Shown: positions 46,247 to 54,709 of the stretch, piece by piece
Position numbering within the stretch: position 1 is the stretch's first letter
Layout of the letters: every line of letters begins with the position of its first letter
NCBI RefSeq assembly: GCF_000306965.1
Contig: NZ_JH976434.1
Span: 536,102 to 600,101, forward strand
Direction: 5' to 3'
DNA from: Amphibacillus jilinensis Y1
GTDB lineage: Bacteria > Bacillota > Bacilli > Bacillales > Amphibacillaceae
Length of the DNA stretch: 64,000 nucleotides
Translations under genes and position numbers: made by a program
Notes under the pieces: model-generated
Told to the model about the DNA's origin: nothing
Seen by the model: the letters and a program-made list of their open reading frames with translations, nothing else
Database searches by the model: none

Positions 46247-46274
46247 AAAAGAGAATGCTTAAACATTCTCTTTT
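46247..46274 (-). terminator. terminator of the riboswitch-controlled gene
   Basis: AAAAGAGAATG / CATTCTCTTTT perfect 11-base stem, with further A/T on both sides, five bases past the stop. Confidence 0.8.
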
Positions 46275-46278
46275 AATA

Positions 46279-46602
46279 TTATTCACCACTTGCGTAATTG
46301 GATGCTGTGTAAAGAGGATCATCCGGTAAGTAAAAGCCTTGCTTATTAAGATGGCGACGAATGAATCGCTCAAGTGCCCCAGATTCTTGTTGACTTAATT
46401 GTCTAATATGTTCAAATGATAAAGCAAGTTTAAAGTGACGATAACAATCGTCTATAATCACAAGCTGGTAAATATCCTGTTCATAAGGTGATTTCCTCAA
46501 ATCAAAGCTGTAATCTTCCTCTAGTTCGGCAAAAATTTGAGCGACAGCGCCAATAACGGATTCAAATAATATCTGTTGCTCCTTAACACTTATACGTTCC
46601 AA
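46279..46602 (-). CDS. 107-residue unknown protein under a SAM-I riboswitch
   Basis: Soluble, acidic, mostly helical protein (MERISVKEQQILFESVIGAV, EEDYSFDLRKSPYEQDIYQL, VIIDDCYRHFKLALSFEHIR, then ERFIRRHLNKQGFYLPDD). One Cys. No family recognised. A GTG three codons upstream lies in the Shine-Dalgarno, so I take the TTG eight bases after AAGGAG. The S-box aptamer plus terminator directly in front makes it a member of the methionine/SAM regulon, switched off when SAM is plentiful. It is monocistronic. Possible roles in methionine, cysteine or SAM metabolism are inferred only from that control. Confidence 0.75.
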   Translation of the reverse strand: MERISVKEQQILFESVIGAVAQIFAELEEDYSFDLRKSPYEQDIYQLVIIDDCYRHFKLALSFEHIRQLSQQESGALERFIRRHLNKQGFYLPDDPLYTASNYASGE

Positions 46603-46653
46603 TAAGATCACTCCTTCTTATTATTTACAACAACGTTAAAGAGTGACGAACAG

Positions 46654-46689
46654 AAAAAAACACCTCTTTCATGGATGATAAAAGAGGTG
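46654..46689 (-). terminator. riboswitch expression-platform terminator
   Basis: CACCTCTTT / AAAGAGGTG nine-base stem followed by seven T on the minus strand, about 50 bases before the unknown gene. Confidence 0.88.
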
Positions 46690-46693
46690 CAGT

Positions 46694-46811
46694 TCCTACG
46701 TATTTGTCATCATCCAAAGCACTTAAGCTTTGCTGGTCGGGGCACCTTACACAAGCAGGTTGCCGTGGAGTCATAGAGCCAGTTCTCTCATCCACTCTTT
46801 ATAAACGTATG
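46694..46811 (-). ncRNA. SAM-I (S-box) riboswitch aptamer
   Basis: On the minus strand the S-box core is plain: AAGAGTGGATGAGAGAAC, then CTGGCTCTATGA, CTCCACGGCAACC, AAGGTGCC with CCGACCAG, and a stable P4-like stem CAAAGC/GCTTTG before GATGATGA. P1 can form between TACGT on the 5' side and ACGTA on the 3' side. Followed by an intrinsic terminator, the standard OFF switch when S-adenosylmethionine binds. A TATAAT lies at 46823-46828 just upstream. Confidence 0.9.
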
Positions 46812-47161
46812 TTGTTACTATTATTATAACAAAAAATGGAGGAAAAAACACTAATCAATTGTGATATTGAAAATATATCATAATTTCCAGTCGCTAACCA
46901 ACCGTTTTGTCATGTCCTTTAACAGACTTATTTTCCAAGACAATCAGAACGGTTTCTGTTTTCACAAAATCGTGCATTAACGTACTTCCTATGAAAAGAG
47001 CTAGGCAAGAATTAAAACATAACCTATAACAAAAGCTTGTCTAATCAGTACTTAACTTTCAACTTTATCGTCCAACCTACCATCCATCACCAGAAAACAA
47101 GCCCCTTTTCAATATGAAAAGAGGTTTGTTTCAAAGGCTGTTTTGTTCATATACTTAGAAC
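46812..47161. other. gene-free interval: riboswitch promoter and yjcZ terminator
   Basis: Holds the riboswitch promoter (TATAAT at 46823-46828, minus strand), a palindromic A/T stretch near 46855-46890, separated inverted arms AACCGTT (46905) and AACGGTT (46969) of unknown meaning, and the yjcZ terminator at 47095-47131. No frame with a ribosome site seen. Confidence 0.45.
47095..47131 (-). terminator. terminator of the YjcZ-type gene
   Basis: AAACAAGCCCCTTTTC / GAAAAGAGGTTTGTTT 16-base stem with two G-U pairs and a five-base loop. Confidence 0.8.
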
Positions 47162-47281
47162 TTAATAACCCCATCCGCCATAGAATGACGCTCCAATGAT
47201 AATTAACAAAATGAATAGCACAATTAAAAGCGCAAAACCTCCACCGAAACCAGTAGGAGCAGGTGTGTGGCAACCACTCAT
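47162..47281 (-). CDS. YjcZ-family sporulation microprotein (39 aa)
   Basis: Tiny hydrophobic protein: MSGCHTPAPTGFGGGFALLI followed by VLFILLIIIGASFYGGWGY. The Gly-rich head, GGGFALLIVLFILLIIIG helix and Tyr/Trp end are diagnostic of the YjcZ/SscA family of small spore-coat-associated proteins. AAAGGAGGTTGTTATC precedes the ATG. A sigma-K-type promoter sits at the right distance. The Cys-His in the head departs from the usual Tyr/Gly-rich start. Monocistronic, with own terminator. Confidence 0.9.
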   Translation of the reverse strand: MSGCHTPAPTGFGGGFALLIVLFILLIIIGASFYGGWGY

Positions 47282-47312
47282 GATAACAACCTCCTTTAAG
47301 TCATTTCACCAG

Positions 47313-47339
47313 TAGTATATGTCTTTGATTCAATTGTGT
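47313..47339 (-). promoter_or_regulatory. candidate sigma-K promoter of the YjcZ-type gene
   Basis: AC, exactly 16 bases, then CATATACTA, which fits CATANNNTA. The -10 is about 32 bases before the start codon. It implies late mother-cell expression. Confidence 0.55.
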
Positions 47340-47410
47340 AATGGACATTGCCCCATTTTTTTATACAACTGCATGATTGATTTGGCAAGACGAAGTTATT
47401 CCTTAGCGAG

Positions 47411-48232
47411 TTACTTAACAGACCCATCCGAAATCCCCTTAATAATGTATTTTTGTAAAAACATATAAAGGATTATAATTGGGATAATCGCAAGTACTAA
47501 TCCTGCTAAAGCTAAATTCCATTGTCTTGAATATTCTCCAAAGAAGTAAAACGTTCTTAGTGGAATTGTGTGCATACCTGCTCGATTAATGACCAGTGAT
47601 GGTAATAAATAGTCATTCCAAAACCAAATCGCATTCAAGACAATAACGGTAACTGTTGTTGACTTCAACATTGGAAACATAATGTACCAATAGACTTGAA
47701 ACCTATTACAGCCATCCATAATCGCTGCCTCATCCAAAGCTTTAGGTATACCTCTTAAGGCACCAAAGTATAAAAAAATCGCCAAACTTGAGCCTAATCC
47801 TAAATACATAATAGCCAAACCCGTTCGGTTGAGCATATCCACCTTGCCGAATATTGCGATAAGTGGAATCATAATCGATTGAAACGGGACAAGCATTAAG
47901 ATCGCAAAAATAAAGTAGATCATTGAACTTGTCTTTGATGGACGTCTTGATAAAGCATAAGCAGCCATAGACGTACAAAAGACAATTAAAGCAATACTAC
48001 CTGCAGTCACAATAGTAGAGTTGAAAAAGCTTTGAATAAAATCTAGTCTTGCAAAAGCGACCGGATAGTTAGCTAGCGTCGCATCGATTGGCAAATTCAA
48101 TGGGCTTGTAAAAATTTCACCTCTTGTTTTGAAAGAGTTGACAATCACAAGATAAAAGGGATAGATCCATAATAAAGAGGTTAATCCGCCAATGATCATA
48201 AACGAGTAACGAGAATAGCTTTTACCATTCAT
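47411..48232 (-). CDS. sugar ABC transporter permease (MalG type)
   Basis: 273-residue inner permease of a CUT1-class carbohydrate importer with six helices. The cytoplasmic EAA loop that docks the ATPase reads EAAIMDGCNRFQVYWYIMFPMLKS (in pieces). Starts exactly at the last base of the preceding permease's stop. The system lacks its own ATPase, so it should use the shared MsmX-type ATPase encoded elsewhere. Last gene of the cluster with the alpha-xylosidase. Confidence 0.93.
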   Translation of the reverse strand: MNGKSYSRYSFMIIGGLTSLLWIYPFYLVIVNSFKTRGEIFTSPLNLPIDATLANYPVAFARLDFIQSFFNSTIVTAGSIALIVFCTSMAAYALSRRPSKTSSMIYFIFAILMLVPFQSIMIPLIAIFGKVDMLNRTGLAIMYLGLGSSLAIFLYFGALRGIPKALDEAAIMDGCNRFQVYWYIMFPMLKSTTVTVIVLNAIWFWNDYLLPSLVINRAGMHTIPLRTFYFFGEYSRQWNLALAGLVLAIIPIIILYMFLQKYIIKGISDGSVK

Positions 48233-49095
48233 TATAAATCGACCTCCCGCTTACGTGTGAAATAAATCTGAATCACAGAAATGGTTGCGACAATAACCAA
48301 GAAAATCACCGCTTTAGCCTGAGCATAGCCCATCTCTCGCGTCATAAAAGCGGAATTGTAAATATTCATCGTTACCATTTCAGTTGAACCGAACGGTCCG
48401 CCGCCCGTTAATGCCATATTTTGATCATACACTTTAAAAGCATTAGATAATGTTAAAAAAAGACTAATTGTAAACGCTGGCGCAATAAGCGGAAATTTAA
48501 CATGACGAAAACGTTGCCACGCATTAGCACCATCAATCGTTGATGCCTCAAGTAATTCTTGCGGTACATTATTTAAAAATGAAATATAGATAACCATAAT
48601 ATAACCACTCATTTGCCAAACAAATAGGATAACCAATCCCCAAAATCCCGTTCGGGTACTAGCCAACCAGTCACTAAAAATCCCCCATCCTGTCAATTGG
48701 GCGAGACCATCAAATGCACGAATAAAGATAAACTGCCAAATAAAACCGAGGATAATACCGCCGATCAAGTTAGGCATAAAATAAATGGTTCGAAACACAG
48801 TACTGACTTTGTTTGACTTCTGTGTGACTAATAGAGCAAAAGCAAGCCCAATAACATTAATTCCAATTATAGAAGCAATTGAAAAGCCTGCTGTGAAACG
48901 CAAACTATTTAAAAAATTTTGATCTGTAAATAAACGACGATAATTATCAAAGCCTACAAAGCTTGAAATTTGAAAACCATTATAATCTGTAAGTGAATAA
49001 TAGATACCTTGTAAAAAAGGCACAATAATGACGAACGTAATCGCAAGTAAACACGGCAATAAAAATAACCAATATGTCGATTGTTTGAATTTCAC
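48232..49095 (-). CDS. sugar ABC transporter permease (MalF type)
   Basis: 287-residue partner permease with six helices and EAA loop EASTIDGANAWQRFRHVKFPLI. N-terminus KQSTYWLFLLPCLLAITFVI is a typical first helix of the UgpA/MalF type. It is separated from the binding-protein gene by 388 bases containing an R1 repeat, an unusual gap inside a sugar ABC operon, so it may need its own promoter or read-through. Confidence 0.93.
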   Translation of the reverse strand: MKFKQSTYWLFLLPCLLAITFVIIVPFLQGIYYSLTDYNGFQISSFVGFDNYRRLFTDQNFLNSLRFTAGFSIASIIGINVIGLAFALLVTQKSNKVSTVFRTIYFMPNLIGGIILGFIWQFIFIRAFDGLAQLTGWGIFSDWLASTRTGFWGLVILFVWQMSGYIMVIYISFLNNVPQELLEASTIDGANAWQRFRHVKFPLIAPAFTISLFLTLSNAFKVYDQNMALTGGGPFGSTEMVTMNIYNSAFMTREMGYAQAKAVIFLVIVATISVIQIYFTRKREVDL

Positions 49096-49216
49096 CTTTA
49101 CACCACCTTAGAGAATTCGAATGCACACTTAAGCGGAGGGCATCGAAATCGTTCTTGTTGTCAATTAAGATCTAACCTTCCCCCAACACCAATTGCTTCC
49201 GTTACCCATTTTTTAT

Positions 49217-49369
49217 AAAACGAACCTTCTATCAGTAGGGCGGTTCGTTCTGCTCCCACTAACTGTTAGTTAAGTGAATCAGGAGATCACGTCCGTTAGC
49301 GCCCACCTGAATAGATGCGTTTTATTCTCTATTATGAGGAGAGCTTTAACAAACATTATCTGTGGTCAC
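49217..49369 (+). repeat. R1 dispersed repeat, copy 8
   Basis: Full-length form: AAAACGAACCTTCTATCAG, GTTCGTTCTGCTCCCACT, AGTTAAGTGAATCAGG, GTCCGTTAGCGCCCACC, GAATAGATGCG, TTCTCTATTATGAGGAG, CATTATCTGTGG. Lies between two genes of one operon, opposite to their transcription. Confidence 0.8.
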
Positions 49370-49443
49370 ACTGTAAAAACATTTTTATCTTTTTATCATA
49401 GCTAAACTTTATCCGTTTACTAGGTTAAGAATATTAAAGAAAG

Positions 49444-49482
49444 AGCTGAAGTCGAAGCGCAACTACTCCGACTTCACAAGCT
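49444..49482 (-). terminator. attenuator/stabilising hairpin after the binding-protein gene
   Basis: AGCTGAAGTCG / CGACTTCACAAGCT stem (two-base bulge), followed on the minus strand by CTTTCTTTAA. Such hairpins raise binding-protein mRNA over permease mRNA. Confidence 0.6.
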
Positions 49483-49483
49483 A

Positions 49484-50761
49484 TTATCGCATCTGTGAAT
49501 ATTGTGTGCTTGTCACTTCTTTAAAGTCGTCCCAACTAATATCACCGTTTAAATATTTCTGGAACTCTGGGAACAAGACGGTATTAAAGAAACCATCCGG
49601 GTAGAGATTGTTAGCCCAAATTGCTGTCTGATCATTTAATAATGTTTGATAGATTTCTTGTGACAGTTCATCTTCAATTAAATCTGGATCATAGTCCTCG
49701 TGTGCAGGAATATAGCGGAAATCAGTCATGATCATTTCTTTTCCATACTCTGATGTATACATCCAATCTAGAAAGTCTTTCGATGCTTCAATTTCTGCCT
49801 CCGACTTCTGCCCGTTAACCCCCCAGAACCACGATGGCCCAGCCGCCATAACACCTTGATCATCTGACTCGATAAAGAGTGGGAGAATACCTAATTTGTT
49901 TGTAACAAAATCTGGATCAATATCCATTAATGTTGGGATAATCCAATTCCCTTGGTGTATAATGGCTGCCCGATCATTGACAAATAAATCTTCCACTGAC
50001 GTACTATAATCTAATGATAAAATCGGCTGAACATTATATTGGTTAATAAGGTCTGTATAATCCTGCAAACGTTCACCATACTGATAAGTTAATGATTCTG
50101 CCTCATACGCATCGATCACACTATGGTTAAATTCTGCCGAACTAAAATGGGCACTAAATTGGCTAACTACCCAGTCTTCTGCACCACTAAAAGCAAAGAC
50201 AGCCTCTAATCCCAATTCTTCTTTCTGACTATCAATCGTTTCTACTGCTGAAACAAAATCTTGATAGGAATGAATCGCGTCTGGATCAACACCAGCTTGA
50301 TTGAAAATTTCTCGATTGATCATCCAGCCAAATCCTTCAATATTTAATGGGATACCATATGGCGTGCCGTCTAATGTTGCACCTTCTAGTGTGCCTTCAA
50401 TAGCGGTTTGTGCTGATGCCATATCAGAAACATCAGTCAAATAATCTTGATAGGTCTCAACGTCTGAAAGACCACCGAGCGTTATAATATTAGGATCTTC
50501 ACCAGATGCAAATCTTGCTTGTAAAGCAGAAGGGGCATCTTCCCCTCCACCAACCGTTGTTAAATCGATATTGACATGTGGATTGTCATCCTCATAGGTA
50601 GCGATTAGCGCTTCCAATTGATCGCGTGTTTCCACTTTAATGTTAAAAACAGAAATCGTAACCTCTTCACCGTCAGCACCCCCATTGTCACCTGATCCAC
50701 ATCCTACAGCTATTAGTAATGTTAAACTTAAAATCCCTATTGATGTAAATAAACGCTTCAT
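49484..50761 (-). CDS. sugar-binding lipoprotein of the ABC transporter
   Basis: 425-residue CUT1 extracellular solute-binding protein. Signal peptide MKRLFTSIGILSLTLLIAVG with a lipobox ending AVGC, then GSGDNGGADG linker and a type I fold (TISVFNIKVETRDQLEALIATYEDDNP; later FVNDRAAIIHQGNWIIPTL, MAAGPSWFWGVN). The ATG at 50761 has GGAGGG eight bases upstream; 22 more codons upstream are unrelated. The substrate is most likely an alpha-xyloside such as isoprimeverose or another oligosaccharide, judged from the neighbouring YicI-type enzyme. Confidence 0.93.
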   Translation of the reverse strand: MKRLFTSIGILSLTLLIAVGCGSGDNGGADGEEVTISVFNIKVETRDQLEALIATYEDDNPHVNIDLTTVGGGEDAPSALQARFASGEDPNIITLGGLSDVETYQDYLTDVSDMASAQTAIEGTLEGATLDGTPYGIPLNIEGFGWMINREIFNQAGVDPDAIHSYQDFVSAVETIDSQKEELGLEAVFAFSGAEDWVVSQFSAHFSSAEFNHSVIDAYEAESLTYQYGERLQDYTDLINQYNVQPILSLDYSTSVEDLFVNDRAAIIHQGNWIIPTLMDIDPDFVTNKLGILPLFIESDDQGVMAAGPSWFWGVNGQKSEAEIEASKDFLDWMYTSEYGKEMIMTDFRYIPAHEDYDPDLIEDELSQEIYQTLLNDQTAIWANNLYPDGFFNTVLFPEFQKYLNGDISWDDFKEVTSTQYSQMR

Positions 50762-50934
50762 TATAAACACCCTCCTAAATGAATATAAACTTCGCCAAAA
50801 AGATGAACTACCGCTTCCCCTTACCACTTATTTTACATTTCTAACATACGCGTCATACACGTATGCCCTATTTCTAATAACTCAACTTTCAAACGTAGCT
50901 CAAGCCACGCCCACGAAAAGCGGAACATATCTCA

Positions 50935-51041
50935 TCTGCGAGTCGAAAACCTATATTCAAAGGCAACGCCTATATTTAATATGCGGTTTACCCTTAGGCT
51001 ATCTTGACTGAACCTGAAAATTTAGTTGAGAAAGTTGAGTT
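50935..51041 (+). repeat. R2 dispersed repeat, copy 2
   Basis: CATCTGCGAGTCGAAAAC at the left and GGCTATCTTGACTGAACC, GAAAATTTAG, GAAAGTTGAGTT at the right, collinear with 18806-18911. Lies between the GH31 and binding-protein genes. Confidence 0.6.
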
Positions 51042-51052
51042 CATAAGTAAAC

Positions 51053-53365
51053 TTACAAAATAAGCTCTAGTTTCTGTGAACCATAAAGAGAAATAACAGA
51101 CTGCCCAGCTTGATTTTGCTTTAATTCTCCACTTGTACATGATTGAATGTCTTGATCATGACAAACGATTTGATAATGTAAAGCTTCCATGTCTGTTTCA
51201 ATAGAAATCACTTGATTATTTAGATAGGCGGTCACTTGACCTTTTTTATTACCCTTTTGATCAACAAGCACTGCATGTGCTTGCTTCCCTTCTTGCAATT
51301 GGTAAAGTGTAAACGTCGGGTGATCGGTATAATCATAATCGGGTACATCATCACGATAACCTGTGATTAAGATCGTATGCTCCCTTACATACAAAGGTAA
51401 GTTAAAGTAGTCATATTGATCATGATGCCAACCCCCACCTTTGACAACTTCACCTGTTAATAGGTGCGTCCACTTACCTTCAGGTAAATAATAGGATGCT
51501 TCTCCATCTGAATTAAAGACAGGTGCAACCAATAATGAAGAACCAAGCATATATTGACGATCCAGATAATGTGTCGTCAAATCTTCAGAAAAATCAAGTA
51601 ACAACGGGCGCATGACCGGTAAACCTGTTTGATGATTGTCAACTGATCGTCCAAATAAATACGGCATTAACGTATTTTTTAACTTGGCGAAGTGACGTGT
51701 GACCTCAACCGCCTCTTGATCAAACACCCAAGGGACACGATAAGATGTCGAACCATGTAATCGCGAATGGGTCGATAAGAGCCCAAACGCTGTCCATCGT
51801 TTAAATAAATCGGGAGTAGACGTATTCTCAAAACCACCAATATCATGACTCCAATAGCCAAAACCAGACAAGGCAAGCGACAAGCCGCCTCTTAAACTTT
51901 CAGCCATTGACTCATACGTGGCATCACAATCGCCACCCCAATGAACAGGAAACTGTTGACCACCTGCTGTTGCAGAGCGTGCAAATAAGACAGCCTCATG
52001 TTCACCACGTTCTACTTTTAACAAGTCAAAAACAAGTTTATTATAAAGATAGCTATAATAGTTATGCATTTTGTTTGGATCAGAACCATCATAGTATGCA
52101 ACATCTGTCGGGATCCGCTCACCAAAATCGGTTTTAAAAGTATCTACACCCATATCTAATAATGCTTTTAATTTTTGCTGGTACCATGCACAGGCCTTTG
52201 GATTTGAAAAATCAACGATCCCCATTCCTGCTTGCCACAAATCCCACTGCCAGATCGACCCATCAGGGCGTTTCAGTAAAAAATCCCTTTCGACAGCTTC
52301 GTCAAATAACTTCGACTTTTCTGCAATATATGGATTAATCCATACACTAATTTGTAAACCTTTCTTTTTTAAACGCTGTAACATTTTTTCAGGTTCTGGG
52401 AATGCATCACGGTCCCATTCAAAATTACTCCATTCAAACTCTTTCATCCAAAAGCAATCAAAATGAAAGACACGTAAAGGAATATCCCTTTCAGCCATAC
52501 CATCAACAAAATGATTTACTGTTTCTTCATCATAGTTCGTTGTGAATGAAGTCGTTAACCACAAGCCATATGACCATGCGGGAGGTAGAGCAGGTTTACC
52601 TGTTAAGCTTGTATAATTGCGATAGACATCTTGCAAATCCTTACCATTGATGACAAAGTAGTCTAACACCTCACCTTCTAAGCTAAATTGTGTTTTTGAA
52701 ACAGCTTCAATCCCTACTTCAAAACTCACTTTTTCCGGATGATTGACAAATACCCCATACCCTTGATTACTTAAAAAGAATGGTACATTTTTATATGCTT
52801 GTTCAGAACTCGTCCCCCCATCTTGATTCCAAATATCAACGACTTGCCCATTTTTAATAAATGGACTAAAGCGCTCACCTAGACCATAAATTTGCTCACC
52901 TACAGCTAAATTTAATTGACCACGCATATAAGTGGATTGATCAGGTCCTTCAATCCATGCAAGACCTTTTAGATTAACCTCAGTTAATTGTTTGCTCTGG
53001 TCATAGAAATAGATGTGAAAAGGATCATATTCAACCCTAACCACTGTCTCACCGGATTTAATCTCCAAATAATCATCCTGTTGATCGACGTTTAAAGCGA
53101 GCTCCTGTTTATTTAGCTCAAATGCAGGGTTGGGGGTAATCGCCCCTTTATGGTGCCAAGCTTTAATCTGGAATACATCCGCCAGTGGTGAACTGATCTC
53201 AATGGTTAATGAAGCAACATTTAACGTATTTCCTCGGTGAGCGATGTATTGACATGGAGCGTATAAAGTCACTTTTTCCCGGGAAATATTGAAATCTCTA
53301 ACCATATACGGATGATTAATCTGATAACCCTGTTTTGTTAACCAAAAACCATCTGTAAATTTCAT
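51053..53365 (-). CDS. yicI: GH31 alpha-xylosidase (YicI type)
   Basis: Intracellular retaining exo-alpha-xylosidase, releasing xylose from isoprimeverose-like alpha-1,6-xylosides. 770 residues, against 772 in E. coli YicI. Nucleophile Asp413 in KTDFGERIPTDV and acid/base Asp479 in HWGGDC, the same 66-residue spacing as YicI 416/482. The substrate loop FHFDCFWMKEFEW, with Cys and Trp, marks xylosidases rather than glucosidases. No signal peptide. Upstream lies a cre-like site and divergent AraC regulator; downstream the matching ABC importer. The xylose produced would join the pool imported by xylFGH 5 kb away. Confidence 0.93.
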   Translation of the reverse strand: MKFTDGFWLTKQGYQINHPYMVRDFNISREKVTLYAPCQYIAHRGNTLNVASLTIEISSPLADVFQIKAWHHKGAITPNPAFELNKQELALNVDQQDDYLEIKSGETVVRVEYDPFHIYFYDQSKQLTEVNLKGLAWIEGPDQSTYMRGQLNLAVGEQIYGLGERFSPFIKNGQVVDIWNQDGGTSSEQAYKNVPFFLSNQGYGVFVNHPEKVSFEVGIEAVSKTQFSLEGEVLDYFVINGKDLQDVYRNYTSLTGKPALPPAWSYGLWLTTSFTTNYDEETVNHFVDGMAERDIPLRVFHFDCFWMKEFEWSNFEWDRDAFPEPEKMLQRLKKKGLQISVWINPYIAEKSKLFDEAVERDFLLKRPDGSIWQWDLWQAGMGIVDFSNPKACAWYQQKLKALLDMGVDTFKTDFGERIPTDVAYYDGSDPNKMHNYYSYLYNKLVFDLLKVERGEHEAVLFARSATAGGQQFPVHWGGDCDATYESMAESLRGGLSLALSGFGYWSHDIGGFENTSTPDLFKRWTAFGLLSTHSRLHGSTSYRVPWVFDQEAVEVTRHFAKLKNTLMPYLFGRSVDNHQTGLPVMRPLLLDFSEDLTTHYLDRQYMLGSSLLVAPVFNSDGEASYYLPEGKWTHLLTGEVVKGGGWHHDQYDYFNLPLYVREHTILITGYRDDVPDYDYTDHPTFTLYQLQEGKQAHAVLVDQKGNKKGQVTAYLNNQVISIETDMEALHYQIVCHDQDIQSCTSGELKQNQAGQSVISLYGSQKLELIL

Positions 53366-53401
53366 TTTATCCTCCTAACAAAACTTTTTCACTAACTTTT
53401 T

Positions 53402-53415
53402 TGAAAACCCTTTCA
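53402..53415. promoter_or_regulatory. cre-like site before the alpha-xylosidase
   Basis: TGAAAACCCTTTCA matches TGWAANCGNTNWCA except for G to C at the centre. 37 bases upstream of the GH31 start. Confidence 0.55.
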
Positions 53416-53458
53416 TTTCGTTATATTTAATATTATACTGACTGAATAAGAGATTTTA

Positions 53459-53490
53459 TTGTACAATTACAATCTTTTGTTGCACAATTA
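53459..53490. promoter_or_regulatory. direct repeat, likely AraC-regulator binding site
   Basis: TTGTACAATTA and TTGCACAATTA lie in the same direction 21 bases apart, two helical turns, between the divergent araC-type and GH31 genes. This is the usual geometry of AraC half-sites. Confidence 0.55.
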
Positions 53491-53514
53491 TGATATTTTA
53501 TTTGGAGGATAATG

Positions 53515-54384
53515 ATGGAAGACTCCATTTTGTTAGAAAATCGGATGCACGGTGATACGATGTTCCCGATTCGAGTGTACACGGTCGACTATTTAGATGG
53601 TGAGGTGATCTTTAATTTACATTGGCATCCTGAATTTGAATTTCTTTACTTAGAGGAAGGGGAAATAACATTTCAAGTTGGCACCAATCGCTACCATTTG
53701 AAGCAAGGGGATATTTGCTCTATTCGCTGCGAAGAACTACATGGTGCTTACCCAGTAAAAGGAAGGTCATTCAAGTTGCATGCGATTGTTTTTCACATGA
53801 ACTTAATCAAAAGCTTTACATTTGACTTAGTTGATAATGAATACCTTGATCACTTACATGCTATTGACTTTCCGCCATTTAAACGAATGCAAACATCAAG
53901 AGCAAAAGGACTATTGCAGCAATTACTCGATACTTATTTCAATAAAGCGTATGGTTTTGAAATGGAAGTGAAAGGCTATTTGTATTTAATTCTAGCTGAT
54001 CTTCTTCGTGATAATTCACAAAACGCACCTCATGTATCGCCAGAAATCGCAAATAAATTAAATATTATTAAAGCCATTATGCAGTATGTTGATAACCATC
54101 TTGATCAGCAGATAACGATAGCTGAACTTGCTGAGCAAGCACAAATGAGTGAAGGCCATTTTAGTCGCTTTTTCAAATCGATTGTGCGTATGACACCGAT
54201 TCAATATGTCAATTCGATCAAAATTAATAAAGCCTGTGAATTACTGAAAAAAACGGATAAAAAAATCATAGAAGTCGCAATGGATGTTGGTTTTGATAAC
54301 CAAAGCTATTTTATTCGGACTTTTAAAAAACAAAGAAAGTGCTCACCTTCCCAATTTAGGAAGGATGGCATTGATATATGGTGA
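53515..54384 (+). CDS. AraC-family regulator with cupin sensor domain
   Basis: 289 residues. N-terminal cupin (about 15-110, LHWHPEFEFLYLEEGEITFQVG, GDICSIRCEELHG) for a sugar ligand, C-terminal AraC double helix-turn-helix (about 185-288, ITIAELAEQAQMSEGHFSRFFKSIV and VAMDVGFDNQSYFIRTFKKQ). Two adjacent ATGs lie three and six bases after GGAGG; I use the second. Divergent from the alpha-xylosidase, so probably its activator. Confidence 0.93.
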   Translation: MEDSILLENRMHGDTMFPIRVYTVDYLDGEVIFNLHWHPEFEFLYLEEGEITFQVGTNRYHLKQGDICSIRCEELHGAYPVKGRSFKLHAIVFHMNLIKSFTFDLVDNEYLDHLHAIDFPPFKRMQTSRAKGLLQQLLDTYFNKAYGFEMEVKGYLYLILADLLRDNSQNAPHVSPEIANKLNIIKAIMQYVDNHLDQQITIAELAEQAQMSEGHFSRFFKSIVRMTPIQYVNSIKINKACELLKKTDKKIIEVAMDVGFDNQSYFIRTFKKQRKCSPSQFRKDGIDIW

Positions 54385-54395
54385 AGGTAAAAAGC

Positions 54396-54429
54396 AAAGG
54401 GACTTGCATGTAAGCCATGCAGCCCCTTT
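54396..54429. terminator. bidirectional terminator
   Basis: AAAGGGACTTGCATG / CATGCAGCCCCTTT stem around TAAGC. Serves the AraC gene on one strand and the microtoxin gene on the other. Confidence 0.75.
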
Positions 54430-54478
54430 ATAACCGTTAAACTTCCTCTTTCTTTGAGCACTTCATAACTGTATGTGC

Positions 54479-54559
54479 TTAACGTAAAACAAAAGATAGA
54501 CAAGCTATCAAGAACGTACCAAATCCAATGAGCACCATAAACGTCTCATAAATGGTCAT
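54479..54559 (-). CDS. holin-like microtoxin (Hol_Tox family), 26 aa
   Basis: MTIYETFMVLIGFGTFLIAC followed by LSFVLR: a single membrane helix with the MTxYExxxVLIxFGTFLIA pattern of the putative holin-like toxins, often type I toxins silenced by antisense RNA. AGGAGGTGGTGATCTTT precedes the ATG, the unusually strong site typical for these genes. The usual Lys-rich tail is missing, so it is shorter than most members. An antisense RNA is not evident by eye. Confidence 0.8.
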   Translation of the reverse strand: MTIYETFMVLIGFGTFLIACLSFVLR

Positions 54560-54709
54560 AAAGATCACCACCTCCTGCATGGAATATGATGGAGTCAATA
54601 TTCCAATTATCATCGATAGAACAAAACTCAATATACGAACTTATGTTCTTATCATGACCGAAGATAGTGTTATTTATACTTACATACTAAAGCTTTTCCA
54701 TTTAATGAT

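Larger units (their letters stand above)
49096..49483. other. intra-operon gap with R1 repeat and attenuator hairpin
   Basis: From the right: hairpin overlapping the binding-protein stop, A/T-rich sequence, R1 copy (49217-49369), then about 120 bases before the permease start. No coding frame. Confidence 0.6.

Noticed and set aside
46900-46980. AACCGTT / AACGGTT separated arms as an operator
   Set aside because: Arms are about 60 bases apart with no nearby start of transcription that they would control; chance occurrence is likely.
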